NCBI GenBank assembly: GCA_000434055.1
Contig: HF999610.1
Location: 1-57,093 of the forward strand
Direction of reading: 5' to 3'
Origin: Ruminococcus sp. CAG:488
GTDB taxonomy: Bacteria; Bacillota; Clostridia; Oscillospirales; Acutalibacteraceae
Length of the DNA stretch: 57,093 nt
Part shown: piece after piece, positions 34,765 to 45,500 of the stretch
Position numbering within the stretch: position 1 is the stretch's first letter
How the letters are laid out: each line of letters opens with the position of its first letter
Program-made: the position numbers and the translations under genes
The notes under the pieces: generated by a model
Seen by the model: the letters and a program-made list of their open reading frames with translations, nothing else
The model's database searches: none
What the model was told of the DNA's origin: nothing

Positions 34765-35625
34765 TTACACCTCAATATTCAAAATCTTTTTGCCTACTAA
34801 GTAAGCAATAACAAAAAATCCAATTGAAATCGTTGTTGTTATAACACCTTTAACCGTTGTAAAATTATTTGCAAAATCTCCGCCGCTGAGTTTTATCATT
34901 GCAACAAGAATAACCGGCATAATAAGCATAATATTCTGCTCATTTTTAGTAGAAGCAACTTTTGTTTCAATCTCTTCCTCAATATGAATCTTTGTGCTGA
35001 GTATCTCATTACTGTTTCTGACAACATCTTTAAGATTTGCGCCTTTATCAAATGCGGTTTCAAAAACTCTGCCAAAGGTTTGGATATCCTTTATGCCGCT
35101 TCTTTCGCCGAAATCCATGAGCATGCCGCCTACACTGATGTTGTTACGTATACCGCTGATGATGTTATTAACCTCCTGAAGAATATAAGCATCTTCAGGA
35201 TACTGGATGCGGAGGTCGTCTCTTGCAGCCATAAACGCATTCGGAACATTTCTACCGGCGGCAATGGATGTTGCCAAGGAATCCAATAAAGAAATAAATT
35301 GCGTTCTCAATTCTTTTTGTCTTTTATTTATTATCTGCTTTTTTCTGATCGGGAGGAACACGGTGCCGGCTAAAAATCCGACAAGCGCCATTACTACAAC
35401 ATCAAGTATGTAGGTCCATACCGTCGCCTGACCGAACTCATCCTTTGCCAAGCCGCCGTAAAAAACAAATCCTACAAAAGCTCCGACGATAAAGGCAATA
35501 AGAAAATAAAGCATTTTTTCATTTGCTTCCATTTTATAGACCTTATAATTCAGCAATTGTTGATTTGTTTTTGAAAGAACAAAGAGAGGTTCCTCTTCTT
35601 TTTGCTTTTTTCTTTTAAACATCAC
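34765..35625 (-). CDS. tadB: TadB-like pilus assembly membrane protein
   Basis: 286 residues of the GspF family. Two membrane helices in the first third, a cytoplasmic helical domain with LLDSLATSIAAGRNVPNAF and GVFETAFDKGANLKDVV-like order (reads GRVFETAFDKGANL), and two helices at the end. Partner of the following TadC in the pilus motor platform. It lies ten bases after the TadZ-like gene. Confidence 0.85.
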   Translation of the reverse strand: MMFKRKKQKEEEPLFVLSKTNQQLLNYKVYKMEANEKMLYFLIAFIVGAFVGFVFYGGLAKDEFGQATVWTYILDVVVMALVGFLAGTVFLPIRKKQIINKRQKELRTQFISLLDSLATSIAAGRNVPNAFMAARDDLRIQYPEDAYILQEVNNIISGIRNNISVGGMLMDFGERSGIKDIQTFGRVFETAFDKGANLKDVVRNSNEILSTKIHIEEEIETKVASTKNEQNIMLIMPVILVAMIKLSGGDFANNFTTVKGVITTTISIGFFVIAYLVGKKILNIEV

Positions 35626-35635
35626 TCATCACCTC

Positions 35636-36688
35636 TTACAGTAACTGATCAAATACACTTGAGAGCGAAAGCTGTCTTGCCATTTGGGAAGGAGAGCAGC
35701 TCTCATACATTGGGATTTCTCCGATAACACGAATTTCATCACGGTTTTCCGTATTGCCGAGAACTTTATTTCTAATCATCGAGAATTTTGGCTGAATTAT
35801 ATATTCGGAATACGAATCCAGAATTTGAATCGCATCCATTGCTCTTGCTGTTTTAATCTCGGAAACCTGACTTCCGTCCGAGGCAATAACTATAGAGTTG
35901 CAATTTTCAAAAAACGCAAAGCCCTTCCTATTTCTCGGAAAATCCATATCTATAACAACATAATCATATTCGCCGAGCATTTTCAATTCTGTTTGCAAAG
36001 TAAGATAATCGTCAACTTTCAATTCCAGCATGTCCAGTGCAACCCTAACCGAGGAATAAAAATATACTCCTGTGCTATCCTGCTTAACAGTGCTTTGAAG
36101 CTTTATTTTTCTGTTCGACTTATTGCTCTTGATTGCGTATATTACATCTCCGAAATCAAACTGTCCGTCACAACTGAAAAACGAATCGGAATCGCCAAAG
36201 TTTTCAAGGTTTAGATAAAGAACTCTAAAGCCCTTATTGGCAATGCTTATTGCACAGGCGGCGGCGAGAGTAGATGTTCCGGTACCGCCGACAGGCGAAG
36301 AAAAAACTATTGTTTTCATTGAATTGTTGCTTTCACCGATTCCTGTAATATTGGGAATCTGTTCGGAATAAATACTCAGGATTTGCTTGTAAATGAGCTC
36401 CGCACGCTGAAATTTGCATACCGCCTTTTTGTCATTGTATTTTTCAATATCGCTGCTTTCAACAAGATAAGCAAATCCGCATTTTTTCGGGATCATCGAA
36501 AAATCTATATCAATATTCTCGTTAGCCAAAAACACATCTATTTTTTTATCATCAAGACATCTGTATGCGGAAGATATATCTGTAAATGAATATATTTCAA
36601 GCTCATTTCCGAACTTGTTATTAAAAATTGAAACTACTCTTTGCAAATAATTTGAATCGTTTTCAAGTATCGCCACTCTGACTTTCAT
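35636..36688 (-). CDS. TadZ/CpaE-like ATPase-fold protein with receiver-like N-terminus
   Basis: 350 residues. Residues 1-110 resemble a degenerate response-regulator receiver; the rest is a ParA/MinD-like fold. The P-loop is SPVGGTGTSTLA: the usual lysine of GGxGK(S/T) is threonine, so ATP use may be altered, as known for atypical TadZ proteins. Walker B-like YVVIDMDFP is present. Family knowledge places TadZ at the pole or assembly site to position the Tad machine. It precedes TadB and follows CpaF. Confidence 0.8.
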   Translation of the reverse strand: MKVRVAILENDSNYLQRVVSIFNNKFGNELEIYSFTDISSAYRCLDDKKIDVFLANENIDIDFSMIPKKCGFAYLVESSDIEKYNDKKAVCKFQRAELIYKQILSIYSEQIPNITGIGESNNSMKTIVFSSPVGGTGTSTLAAACAISIANKGFRVLYLNLENFGDSDSFFSCDGQFDFGDVIYAIKSNKSNRKIKLQSTVKQDSTGVYFYSSVRVALDMLELKVDDYLTLQTELKMLGEYDYVVIDMDFPRNRKGFAFFENCNSIVIASDGSQVSEIKTARAMDAIQILDSYSEYIIQPKFSMIRNKVLGNTENRDEIRVIGEIPMYESCSPSQMARQLSLSSVFDQLL

Positions 36689-36715
36689 TGCGATGTTTCC
36701 TCCTAAAAAATCTGA

Positions 36716-37948
36716 TTAAAATACAAAGTTGCCGAAGCCGGATACTCTTAATTTGAAATCATTGATAAGCGGATTATCCGTCCTCCTCAAAGAGCCCGAA
36801 ACGTGTTCAAGCGTTGTATTCTCATCTTCTTTAAAAACATACAACGGGTTAAGAACAATATGATCGTCTTTATATCCGACTACTTCTGAAATTTCTATAG
36901 TTTTTCTTGTCTTGTCTCTTAATCTTGAAAGATGAATAATTATATCTATCGCAGAAGCAATTTGCTGTCTGATTGCAGGCAACGGAAGTCCGGCCGAGCC
37001 TTGCAAAACCATTGTTTCCAATCTACTGAGCATATCTTCGGTTGAATTTGCATGACCTGTCGATAATGAGCCGTCATGACCGGTATTCATCGCTTGGAGC
37101 ATATCCAGTGCCTCTTCGCCACGAACCTCACCGACAATAATTCTCTCGGGTCTCATTCTTAACGAGGTTTTGATAAGATCCTTGATGGTGATTTCTCCGA
37201 CTCCGGAGGTATTGGAATTTCTTGTTTCCATACTTACCAAATTTTCAATACCTGTTATTTGAAGCTCGGCTGAATCTTCAATTGTAATAACACGCTCATC
37301 TTTTGGAATGTAATTCGACAAAGCGTTCAAAAATGTTGTTTTACCAGAACCGGTACCGCCGCTGATAAAAATGTTATACTTTGAACGAACAAGTATCTCT
37401 AACTTCTGCGCAATTTCCTCGGTTATAGATCCGTATTGAATCAGTTTTCCGATGGTCATAGGAGTTTTTGAAAACTTTCGTATCGTCATTGTCGGTCCAC
37501 ACAAAGCAACCGGCGGAAGAACTACATTAACTCGGGAACCGTCCGGCAGTCTTGTATCGCAGATCGGGTTTGATTGGTTAACTTCCCGTCCTGCCAAACC
37601 GACAATTCGCTGTATAATATCCTCAAGTCTTTTTTGGCTTTCAAAGCGTTCATTTATTTTATGTAATTTACCGGCTTTTTCAATGAAGATTTCATCGGGC
37701 CCGTTTATCATAATCTCGGTAATTGCATCATCACTGATAATTGAATCCAGAATTCCGAAGCCCCTTATAGAACTGTAAACCTGTTGTGCAATCTGAACTT
37801 TTTCATTAATTGGAAAATACCGATCTCGTGTCTGCTCATCTACGATCTGTTCAATTTCATCACTGAGTTCTTCATCACTTAATTTGCTTAACGGTAAAAC
37901 ATCGGTTACAATCCGTTTTATTTTAGCAACCAATTCTTCTGAATCCAA
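36716..37948 (-). CDS. cpaF: CpaF/TadA-type secretion ATPase
   Basis: About 410 residues starting at a TTG (37948) eight bases after AAAGGG; a GTG at 37957 lies too close to the ribosome site. The PilT/VirB11 type core is complete: Walker A GGTGSGKTT, Asp box ITIEDSAELQI, Walker B region RIIVGEVRGEEA and a His box with MNTGHDGSLSTGHAN. It is the motor that powers pilus assembly (and possibly retraction) through TadB/TadC. It starts 12 bases after the PP2C gene, joining the signalling pair to the pilus operon. Confidence 0.93.
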   Translation of the reverse strand: MDSEELVAKIKRIVTDVLPLSKLSDEELSDEIEQIVDEQTRDRYFPINEKVQIAQQVYSSIRGFGILDSIISDDAITEIMINGPDEIFIEKAGKLHKINERFESQKRLEDIIQRIVGLAGREVNQSNPICDTRLPDGSRVNVVLPPVALCGPTMTIRKFSKTPMTIGKLIQYGSITEEIAQKLEILVRSKYNIFISGGTGSGKTTFLNALSNYIPKDERVITIEDSAELQITGIENLVSMETRNSNTSGVGEITIKDLIKTSLRMRPERIIVGEVRGEEALDMLQAMNTGHDGSLSTGHANSTEDMLSRLETMVLQGSAGLPLPAIRQQIASAIDIIIHLSRLRDKTRKTIEISEVVGYKDDHIVLNPLYVFKEDENTTLEHVSGSLRRTDNPLINDFKLRVSGFGNFVF

Positions 37949-37960
37949 ATAAATCACCCT

Positions 37961-38737
37961 TTACGAAACCTTTATTACAATAATTGTTGCGTTATCCTGC
38001 CCGCAACGCTGTTTAATCATATCCAAAATCGCATTGACCCCTGACGATACATCAGAGTTTTCTTTAATTGTATTGTACAAATCATTTGCACTGATAACAT
38101 CTGTTACTCCATCACTGCAAAGAATAAAGACGTCACCCTTCATCACCTGTCCTTTTGAAATAAAAGGATCAAGCTCCCCTTCTTTATCCGATATACCTAT
38201 ATACTGGAGTAATGACGGCTTTTTATTAATTCCAATTGAATCCAAAAAATCTTTGTCGGTATGATCCTTTGATACCTGCATTATTTTGTTCTTTCTTATT
38301 AGAAACGCTTTACTGTCACCGACATTACATGTGAACACGCCATTTTCCGAAAAGAGAAATGAGACCAGTGTTGTGCCGGTTTGAGAAATCTGTTTATTGT
38401 GTGCAAGGGATACAATTTTCTCATTGGCCTGATTGCAGATTTCCACAAGGAACTCGCGTTCAGGGATAATCAAATCATTAAGTCTATCCATATTTTCGGC
38501 AAATATTTCTGCCGCCAAATATGAAGCTTTCTCTCCGTAAGATGCACCGCCGATACCGTCAAACACTGCAAATCCGACCGGATTTTTTAAGCCTGTCTGT
38601 TGGCTGATCGGCGCTGTCATTCCGTTGTTTTTTTCTGCAAGTCTTTTTTTGTTAAAATAAAAATTATCTTCATTGTTTGCGCGACCCGCGCCTATATATG
38701 AAACGCATGAAGCGATCAAAATCATATCATTTTCCAT
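37961..38737 (-). CDS. PP2C-family phosphatase (Tad module)
   Basis: 258 residues from the ATG at 38737, five bases after AGGTGA; a GTG at 38746 overlaps the kinase stop. Motifs are complete: ANNEDN, VFDGIGG, TGTTLVS, NVGDSKA, SKDHTD, CSDGVTD and QDNATI. It is a different subfamily from the other two PP2C proteins. Being translationally coupled to the kinase before it, it should reverse that kinase's phosphorylation, perhaps of Tad components or FHA ligands. Confidence 0.9.
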   Translation of the reverse strand: MENDMILIASCVSYIGAGRANNEDNFYFNKKRLAEKNNGMTAPISQQTGLKNPVGFAVFDGIGGASYGEKASYLAAEIFAENMDRLNDLIIPEREFLVEICNQANEKIVSLAHNKQISQTGTTLVSFLFSENGVFTCNVGDSKAFLIRKNKIMQVSKDHTDKDFLDSIGINKKPSLLQYIGISDKEGELDPFISKGQVMKGDVFILCSDGVTDVISANDLYNTIKENSDVSSGVNAILDMIKQRCGQDNATIIVIKVS

Positions 38738-38742
38738 TTCTA

Positions 38743-40410
38743 TCACCTAAGCAGCTCAATAGCCTTTATTACGGCTCCGGCTGCAACCAATATATAACTG
38801 AATATGTAACCTATTTTTTTCACTGTTGTATCATGCAGCCAATTGCTGTCATATCCGTATGCCCAAAACAAAACTGACAGCGAAAATGCCATTACGCTGA
38901 ATAGCGAAGACGAAATATCAGATTCAATAAAACGATATATAACAGATATAAGACCGCCGTACAAAATAAGCACGCCGCCAAGCCGAACTTCTTTTTGTAA
39001 AATCATTGAAACACCGCCAAGGAAGCATAGAAATCCGCTTACCGACAATACGATAATTTCAATTTCGGGCATCTCCCCATATGTAAAGCAGCCGATAATA
39101 TTAAATACAGCGTTCGCCGCTATTGCAATACCTACAGCTCTTCTGTTCCTGCCGATAAAAAGTATAGACAAAACAGCTACAGCTTCAAAGATATTCGTGC
39201 TTATTGCATGATCTATAAGCAAAATAACAAACGCAGCTACCGCAATAGGAATTGCAATATACCTACATATCTTGCTGGTTTTATGCAAGCTGCGTTTTTT
39301 GTTGTCAAGAGTTTTTTGATTGGCAACAAAATTTCCGTATGCGCTTTCGTCACTGTCAATATACAATGAGTTCTCCGAAACATTTTCGTCATACATGACC
39401 TGACCGTGGCTGGTCATATCATTAGTCGTGTTATTATATGAATCATAACTTTCGGCAAGCCCACACTGATTGTTAATTGTCATCTCATTGGTGCCGTAGT
39501 AAAGTATGTTATTCAATTCTCCAATGAGATCATTTTTAAACTCCGATGCAGAGGCATATCTTTCTTCAGGATTAAAAGCGCAAGCCTTCTGTAGAATATA
39601 ATTTATATTGTTGTTCACGCCCGGGATCAGCGGGAGCTTTTCTCCTCTGATTCTTCTTTCAAACGCTTCCTGACGTTCATTGTATTTTAAATTTTGTTGC
39701 TCCGATTCAATAAAAGGAAGTCGATTCTTATTGAGCAGCTTATACATAACAAGACCCAGCGAATATATATCCACACTTGAACCGTATGACTCGCCTTTAT
39801 AAACTTCGGGAGCCATAAAATTAAGCGTTCCTTTTCTGGACATATTCGCCTGCGTTTTATCGAGCTGCCTCGATATACCAAAATCTCCAAGCTTATACTC
39901 ACCGTACCTTGAAACAAAAATATTGTCCGGCTTAATATCACGGTGAACTATTTTATTGTACTCACAAACAACAAGCGCCGAACAAATATCAACGCCCATC
40001 TTCAGTACATCTGTAACAGAGAAATTCGGGCTGTTTGCCACTTCATCAAACGGCCTCATCAATTCCATTCGAATAAAAATATCCCAACCTATTTCCCCTG
40101 TTCTTTCAATTATGCGATAATCATCAATCGAAACAATATTCGCCGCGCCCTTAAGACTTTCCATAAGAACAATTTCATTGGCAAGATCCTGAACAATGCT
40201 CTGGAAGTAAGCGTGAATTTCAAGATCGGACATGCCCTGTGCCCTTTCTTGACGAATGTCTCGGTCACTTTTTGGCACACTCAGCACTTTAATTGCAGAG
40301 AAAAAGGTTTCACCGAATTCTTCTCTTGTAGCCTTATACACCTTTCCAAATGATCCTTCGCCGATAAGCTCACTTTCATGCCATTCCGGCCAAACTTCTT
40401 CAATATTCAT
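38743..40410 (-). CDS. Ser/Thr protein kinase with about seven C-terminal membrane helices
   Basis: 555 residues. The kinase domain (about 10-290) has GEGSFGKVY, K41, catalytic HRDIKPDN (156-163), DFG (176-178) and APE (200-202), all consistent with activity. After a Ser/Asn/Tyr-rich linker (about 300-370) the C-terminus has about seven hydrophobic helices (from ICRYIAIPIAVAAF to the end). It lacks PASTA repeats and is unlike PrkC; the membrane part may sense the envelope. It heads the Tad operon and is followed by its PP2C partner. Confidence 0.88.
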   Translation of the reverse strand: MNIEEVWPEWHESELIGEGSFGKVYKATREEFGETFFSAIKVLSVPKSDRDIRQERAQGMSDLEIHAYFQSIVQDLANEIVLMESLKGAANIVSIDDYRIIERTGEIGWDIFIRMELMRPFDEVANSPNFSVTDVLKMGVDICSALVVCEYNKIVHRDIKPDNIFVSRYGEYKLGDFGISRQLDKTQANMSRKGTLNFMAPEVYKGESYGSSVDIYSLGLVMYKLLNKNRLPFIESEQQNLKYNERQEAFERRIRGEKLPLIPGVNNNINYILQKACAFNPEERYASASEFKNDLIGELNNILYYGTNEMTINNQCGLAESYDSYNNTTNDMTSHGQVMYDENVSENSLYIDSDESAYGNFVANQKTLDNKKRSLHKTSKICRYIAIPIAVAAFVILLIDHAISTNIFEAVAVLSILFIGRNRRAVGIAIAANAVFNIIGCFTYGEMPEIEIIVLSVSGFLCFLGGVSMILQKEVRLGGVLILYGGLISVIYRFIESDISSSLFSVMAFSLSVLFWAYGYDSNWLHDTTVKKIGYIFSYILVAAGAVIKAIELLR

Positions 40411-40466
40411 AGCAACTTACAAACCCCAATGATCTGATAATCCGACAAAAACTATCAAAATGACCA

Positions 40467-40497
40467 ATAATACACTATATATTTTAATATTTGTAAA
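40467..40497 (-). promoter_or_regulatory. Possible promoter of the kinase-Tad operon
   Basis: In the 206-base gap before the kinase gene the minus strand has TTTACA (40492-40497) and, 19 bases on, TATTAT (40467-40472); TGTATT at 17 bases is an alternative -10. The fit is moderate. The gap is the longest break inside the Tad half of the cluster, so a promoter is expected about here. Confidence 0.35.
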
Positions 40498-40616
40498 AAA
40501 ATTAGTCCACAAACTTAATAAATTGTTTTTAACCAACTAAAAGGTAAAACATAATTTATATGCCTAATGTAAAAACATAAGAACTATTTATTTTGTTTAC
40601 TAATTTTATTCTTTCG

Positions 40617-40943
40617 TTACTTGTACCGTCTAAAAGCTGTCTTAAGTGTTGACATTACTTCGTTCATGATTTTGATCTCCTCGGGTGTAAAGCTATTTGT
40701 CATGCTTGCAGAATCTTTGGATAAATGCAAGCTGTTTGATAAAAGGTCATCGACAGACTCTTCTAATTCATTTGCGATCAAAACCAGAGCAGACAAGCTC
40801 ACCTTCGTGTGTGCTGTTTCAATATTACTAATATGCGTTGAACTTAGTCCAACATTTTCCGCCAGTCTTTCCTGTGTAATCTGTTTCTTTTCCCTGCTCT
40901 TTTTAATTTCTCTGCCCAATGAAACATAGTCAATAATTTCCAT
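40617..40943 (-). CDS. XRE-family transcriptional regulator
   Basis: 108 residues. A helix-turn-helix of the Cro/cI type occupies about 8-62 (LGREIKKSREKKQITQERLAE, then NVGLSSTHISNIETAHTKVSL). A short helical C-terminus follows. GGAGGG lies before the ATG. It sits between the surface-protein module and the kinase-Tad module, so it is the obvious candidate to control one or both, though the target is not shown. A longer leftward frame start is possible but lacks a ribosome site. Confidence 0.88.
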   Translation of the reverse strand: MEIIDYVSLGREIKKSREKKQITQERLAENVGLSSTHISNIETAHTKVSLSALVLIANELEESVDDLLSNSLHLSKDSASMTNSFTPEEIKIMNEVMSTLKTAFRRYK

Positions 40944-41211
40944 TTATAACCCTCCATAAATTTTTCAAGCAAAGATATTTTGATAAAATATCCGCTTTCC
41001 TTAATATAATATACGTGTAAAATAAGCACTTGTAGTTTTGATTTCCTTTTTTCATTTTGTTGCACAGCATCTTTTAAAAAATCAAGCACGATAGTCTATA
41101 TACAACAAAAATCAAACGGTAATCAATACATACATCACCTCCACACAAATCCCAAAGCGGCTTAAAAAATCAACAATTTCAAATTGACAAATTAAAAGCT
41201 GTTCCCATATT

Positions 41212-42474
41212 TTATGCTTGTCTATATGACAGTTCGAGAACATCCGAATAAGTTCCCATAGGGTAGTCAGACAGCATACACATGAGAAGAAACGTTTCAT
41301 ACGGATTGGCTAAATATATTTCCCCCATGTTGCACCCTCTAAGTTTTTGATTTGTATTTTCTATAAAATCAAAGCAACGCTGCTTTGCGCTTTTTTCATT
41401 TCGCATAGCGTAAATATAAAAATTGAGCGTTATCAAATCAAATCGGTCAACATCTGTTTTTCCTACAATAATATCTCTGATATGCTGTCTGCTCATTCTT
41501 TTATTCCTAAACAATGATGCAAGAGTAGAATATTTATTTTTCACAAGATTACCTTTTTCGTCAAAGGGTATTCCGCAGCATAAACACTTTTCTACATCTC
41601 CCTCGGTAATATCCGACACAGTATATCTCTTTGCCGACTGACGTATTATGCTTGCTCTTTGCAGCTTTTCCTCAAATGGTATTTTGTCGGAATTCTCTAT
41701 TCTGTCCAAATATATGGCAGCCTTTCTTTCAAAAAATTCTTCTTCGTCATTATTCTTTTGCTCTACGATTATTTCACGGACATCATCATATAATTTATCA
41801 AAGCACATCCTCGTCGTTACGCTGAAATGCTTTCCGTTATTTTCATTTTTTAATGCACAGAGTCTTTCAACAAGATCGTCCTCATTATCAAGCTTAGAAA
41901 AAGAATTTTTTATTGTTACCGTTGAATCAAATTCATGACCATCCGAAATTTGAAACATTTCAGAGTATCTATTCATTATTCTGAGGTAATCACGGTATTT
42001 AAGATGATGAGAATAACAATACCAGCAAATAACCTCAAAAGGATCCTTCATATTAAAATCATATTCTTTCTGAACCTTAACCAAAAACTCAGACACTTCA
42101 TCAACCGTCATTCCCAGACCAAAGCCAAGGAGAAATATTGCTTTTCTGCTGACCGATGCCTGCTGAAGCCAATTTTTCGTAATCATGGCTGTTTTTGTTG
42201 TCGTTTCCGTAAAAGATTTTGGCGTCATATTTTGGTTAAACGACTGTATAATATATGTTTGATAAAATTTCAGGTCAAAGAAGTTCACATCAACATCACG
42301 GTTAAGCTTTCTCAAAATATATCTTTTCAAATAGTCGCAAAAAGGAATAGGCTTGACCTTATTGCAAAGATAGTCATATATCGCTTCCGCATCCTTGTTT
42401 AAGAAATCCTCATTATCAACAACAGAATAAAAATCATCTTCCATTGCAATCGTAAAATCCAGATTGTTTTCCAT
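41212..42474 (-). CDS. Helical protein of unknown function beside the XRE gene
   Basis: 420 residues from the ATG at 42474, after AAAGGAGAG. It is largely helical, with no signal peptide or membrane segment. Two parts share a recurring pattern (around LGFGLGMTVDEVSEFLVKVQ and the final MCMLSDYPMGTYSDVLEL), and a CLCCG cysteine cluster occurs near residue 300. A short stretch with RNKRMSRQHIRDIIVGKT may be a degenerate helix-turn-helix. I do not recognise the family. Proteins with the FGLGMxxxE helix pattern often contain XRE-like domains. The gene lies just after the giant adhesin gene's hairpin and before the XRE gene, suggesting a regulatory role. Confidence 0.6.
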   Translation of the reverse strand: MENNLDFTIAMEDDFYSVVDNEDFLNKDAEAIYDYLCNKVKPIPFCDYLKRYILRKLNRDVDVNFFDLKFYQTYIIQSFNQNMTPKSFTETTTKTAMITKNWLQQASVSRKAIFLLGFGLGMTVDEVSEFLVKVQKEYDFNMKDPFEVICWYCYSHHLKYRDYLRIMNRYSEMFQISDGHEFDSTVTIKNSFSKLDNEDDLVERLCALKNENNGKHFSVTTRMCFDKLYDDVREIIVEQKNNDEEEFFERKAAIYLDRIENSDKIPFEEKLQRASIIRQSAKRYTVSDITEGDVEKCLCCGIPFDEKGNLVKNKYSTLASLFRNKRMSRQHIRDIIVGKTDVDRFDLITLNFYIYAMRNEKSAKQRCFDFIENTNQKLRGCNMGEIYLANPYETFLLMCMLSDYPMGTYSDVLELSYRQA

Positions 42475-42503
42475 GCCTTTATTCTCTCCTTTTGTGAAAA
42501 TCA

Positions 42504-42535
42504 CAAGCACCTCATTGTCAACAACGAGGTGCTTG
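42504..42535 (-). terminator. Hairpin terminator after the giant surface-protein gene
   Basis: CAAGCACCTC (42504-42513) and GAGGTGCTTG (42526-42535) form a perfect 10-bp stem, followed on the minus strand by TGATTTTC. The T-run is short, so it may be a partial terminator, allowing some read-through to the next gene, whose ribosome site begins about 15 bases further on. Confidence 0.55.
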
Positions 42536-42565
42536 ATTGGTTTGGCTTATTTTTTCACTGTTCAA

Positions 42566-45500
42566 TCAGAATTGTTCTTGCACATTGTCGGATTTTCTGC
42601 GTTTCATAACTATAATAATTACAATGGCGGCGATAATAAGAACCACGCCGACTATTGAACCGACAAATAGCGGAGTATTTGAATAGAACAAAATCCAGAA
42701 GTTTGTTGAAAGTGTAAAACCAAAGGGTTCAAACTCCGTCTTATGACCTGCTTTATCAACAGCAAGGAATTCAACCTTATGCTTCGACGATTTAAGACTG
42801 TTATCCACGTTGTTTATTGTGAGTACAAAGCAGTTTTTATATGAATCATATTTACCAACCTTAGTTGATCCGTCGTAAACTACAAACACTCCGTTTTCAT
42901 TGACTATTGAAAGCTGCCTGTTATCAACCTTGATAACGCACTTTTCAATATCGCAGTTATTGTCGTTCACGTTGATTCTGATTACTGCCTCTTCTGCATT
43001 GATACTGTTATGCGAATTCAGTCCGTCAACGTTGATAACACCTGACGGTTTGTGGGTATCAAGACAGAAACTGATTTTACAACGACCGATTGACGAGTTA
43101 TCATTTGTCGCTCTGTCATTGGAATTCAGGTTAATATCATATCGCTGATCAACCTTGAAATAACTCTTGAAAATTGTATAAGTATTTTCATACCATACAG
43201 TTTCCCCGCCGATTGTATTTCTTTCTCCCGGCTTATACTTTTCAACGCGGAAATCTTTTCCTTCCGAAAGTTCCTTGATATTTCCTCCCGAAGCAACGGC
43301 AATCTCATAATTTGAAATTTCGTCTGCATTGATTTCGGTAACTACAATTTCAGGTGCCGCATCAACATAGTAGCTGTCAACCACTTTTTTCGTGTTGCTG
43401 CTGAGCATATATGTTGATCCGTTTCTGTTGACCGAGAACATCATCGAATTTGTTGCAAGATCAACAAATGCCCCTCTTCCGTTAAGTACGCTGACAAACT
43501 TATTCTGATTTCCGCCGTAATCCGTGGAAACCACACTTAGGGTATAAATATCATCCTTCAGGATATTATCAAATTTAAAACTAAAGCTGTCATTTGTAAA
43601 GTTTATATCTCCGTCTCCGGTTGCATTTTTCTTTAATTGTCCTTTTTCATAAAGGAATACGGTTCCGTTTTTAGCACCGTGTACAATAATTGAAATGTCT
43701 GCCGGATTTACATTTGTGTCAGATACTGAAATGATCGGTCTGATATCTTTCGCTTTGTTCGCAGACTTATTTGCGACACCGGAAATTTTTACAGCCGGAT
43801 TTGTTTTATCAATGATAAACTCTTCCTTATTGAACTTCTGTGCCGCACGGCCCGAAAGATCTTTTACCGCAACATCAAGGGTGTAGAAGGAATCGCTGCT
43901 GAAATTAACCGTTGCGCTATAAATATCGTTTCCGACTTTTCTCCATGAAGAAACATTCGGTAATGCTGTTGATGACCCATTCTTTCTCGTCTGTGCAGTT
44001 ACACTGACAATAGACGCCGAGGGATTAAAGTTATGCTCATGAACCGTAATGGTTGCAATCCTACCGCTGCTGTAATAATTTCCGTTTCTTGCACTGCGAT
44101 TGTCATATGAAACGCTTATTACAGGATTTACATTGTCAATAGTAAATGATTTTGGAACTGCGTTATCGCCGTAATTTACTTTTTTGTTCTTGTTTCCGGC
44201 AAGATCCGTGTAAGAAATATCAAATGTATAATCGCCGTCCTGGGCAAAGGTAATTGTCGTTCTGTGTTCAGTTCCGACATTTGTCCAGCTTTCAACTGAC
44301 GGAATAAGTGAATTATACGGCTTACCGTCCTTGGTCATCTTAAAGATTACATCGGATGCTTTAAAGTTAAGTTCGTTGATTGAAACAGTCATTTTTCTTG
44401 CTGCTTTGAAATAACGACCGTTCTGAACCGAGTTGTTGTCATATGAAATGTCGATAACGGGAGCCGTAATATCCATCTTATAAAGAACCTTAAACACGGT
44501 TCTCGTTTCATGCGGATTTCCTGCGTTATCTACATAGGATAAAACTACCGGAACATTATTGTTATTATTTGAAACCGCATTCAAAACAACATCGACTGAC
44601 CATTCATATGTAACGTCGCTCTCTCCGCTTAGATTTACGCTTACGGGATCCGCAGATCCGACTGTGTACGAGATATTGTTAATACCTGCATATTTATCGG
44701 AGACGCAAAGCTTAACCGGCAAATCTGCATTATAGAATCCGTTCTCATTTGCGGGTCTTCCGGGGATAATGCTGTTTTCTACAGTCAAGGCAATGCCATT
44801 GTGCATATCCAAATTTTCCACAACAAGGCCTTTGGACTTTGTATATCCGTCTTTAGCCTCACCGACTGATTTATTGGTAGCATAATCCTCTGCCTGAGCA
44901 TATATATTTCCCTTAAAGTTTGCAGGCATTTTGAACATATATGTCATATGTCCGTTTTTCTCAGCCTGTGAAGCAACCGAAGGAGTTATCTCTTTTACTT
45001 CTCCCTCTGAATTATTTGTGAAATCAATTGCATAGAACCTGATATTCTTGATGCCCGCTGTTGTATCATCCGCATCAATTGTTACAGCAATCTCACCGTT
45101 ATAGAAATACTGATACGACTCATAGTCAATATTGTTTTCCGTGGTTTCTGTATCGGTTTTGCTGAACTTTATATCACTGACCTTTAAAATCGGCGCTGTA
45201 GTATCAACAGTAACCTTTTTTGTGTAAGCCTGGGCCTCATTGCCCGAATAGTCCTTTGATGTAACACCAATCGTAAAGTTTGCATCTTTTGCAAATTTTA
45301 CTGTTGCAACATGAATATCAGCATTTTCGGAACTCGTTTTCCATTCGGAGATTACATACATCTCTTCGGATAATTCATTTTCGTTAACATCGCTTGCGTT
45401 CACTGTGATAATGCTATCCTTAGCATTGAAATTGTGCTCATTTACCGTGACATTAGCAGTTACTTCAGTGTTATAATAATCAATTCCTGTTTCACTGCTT

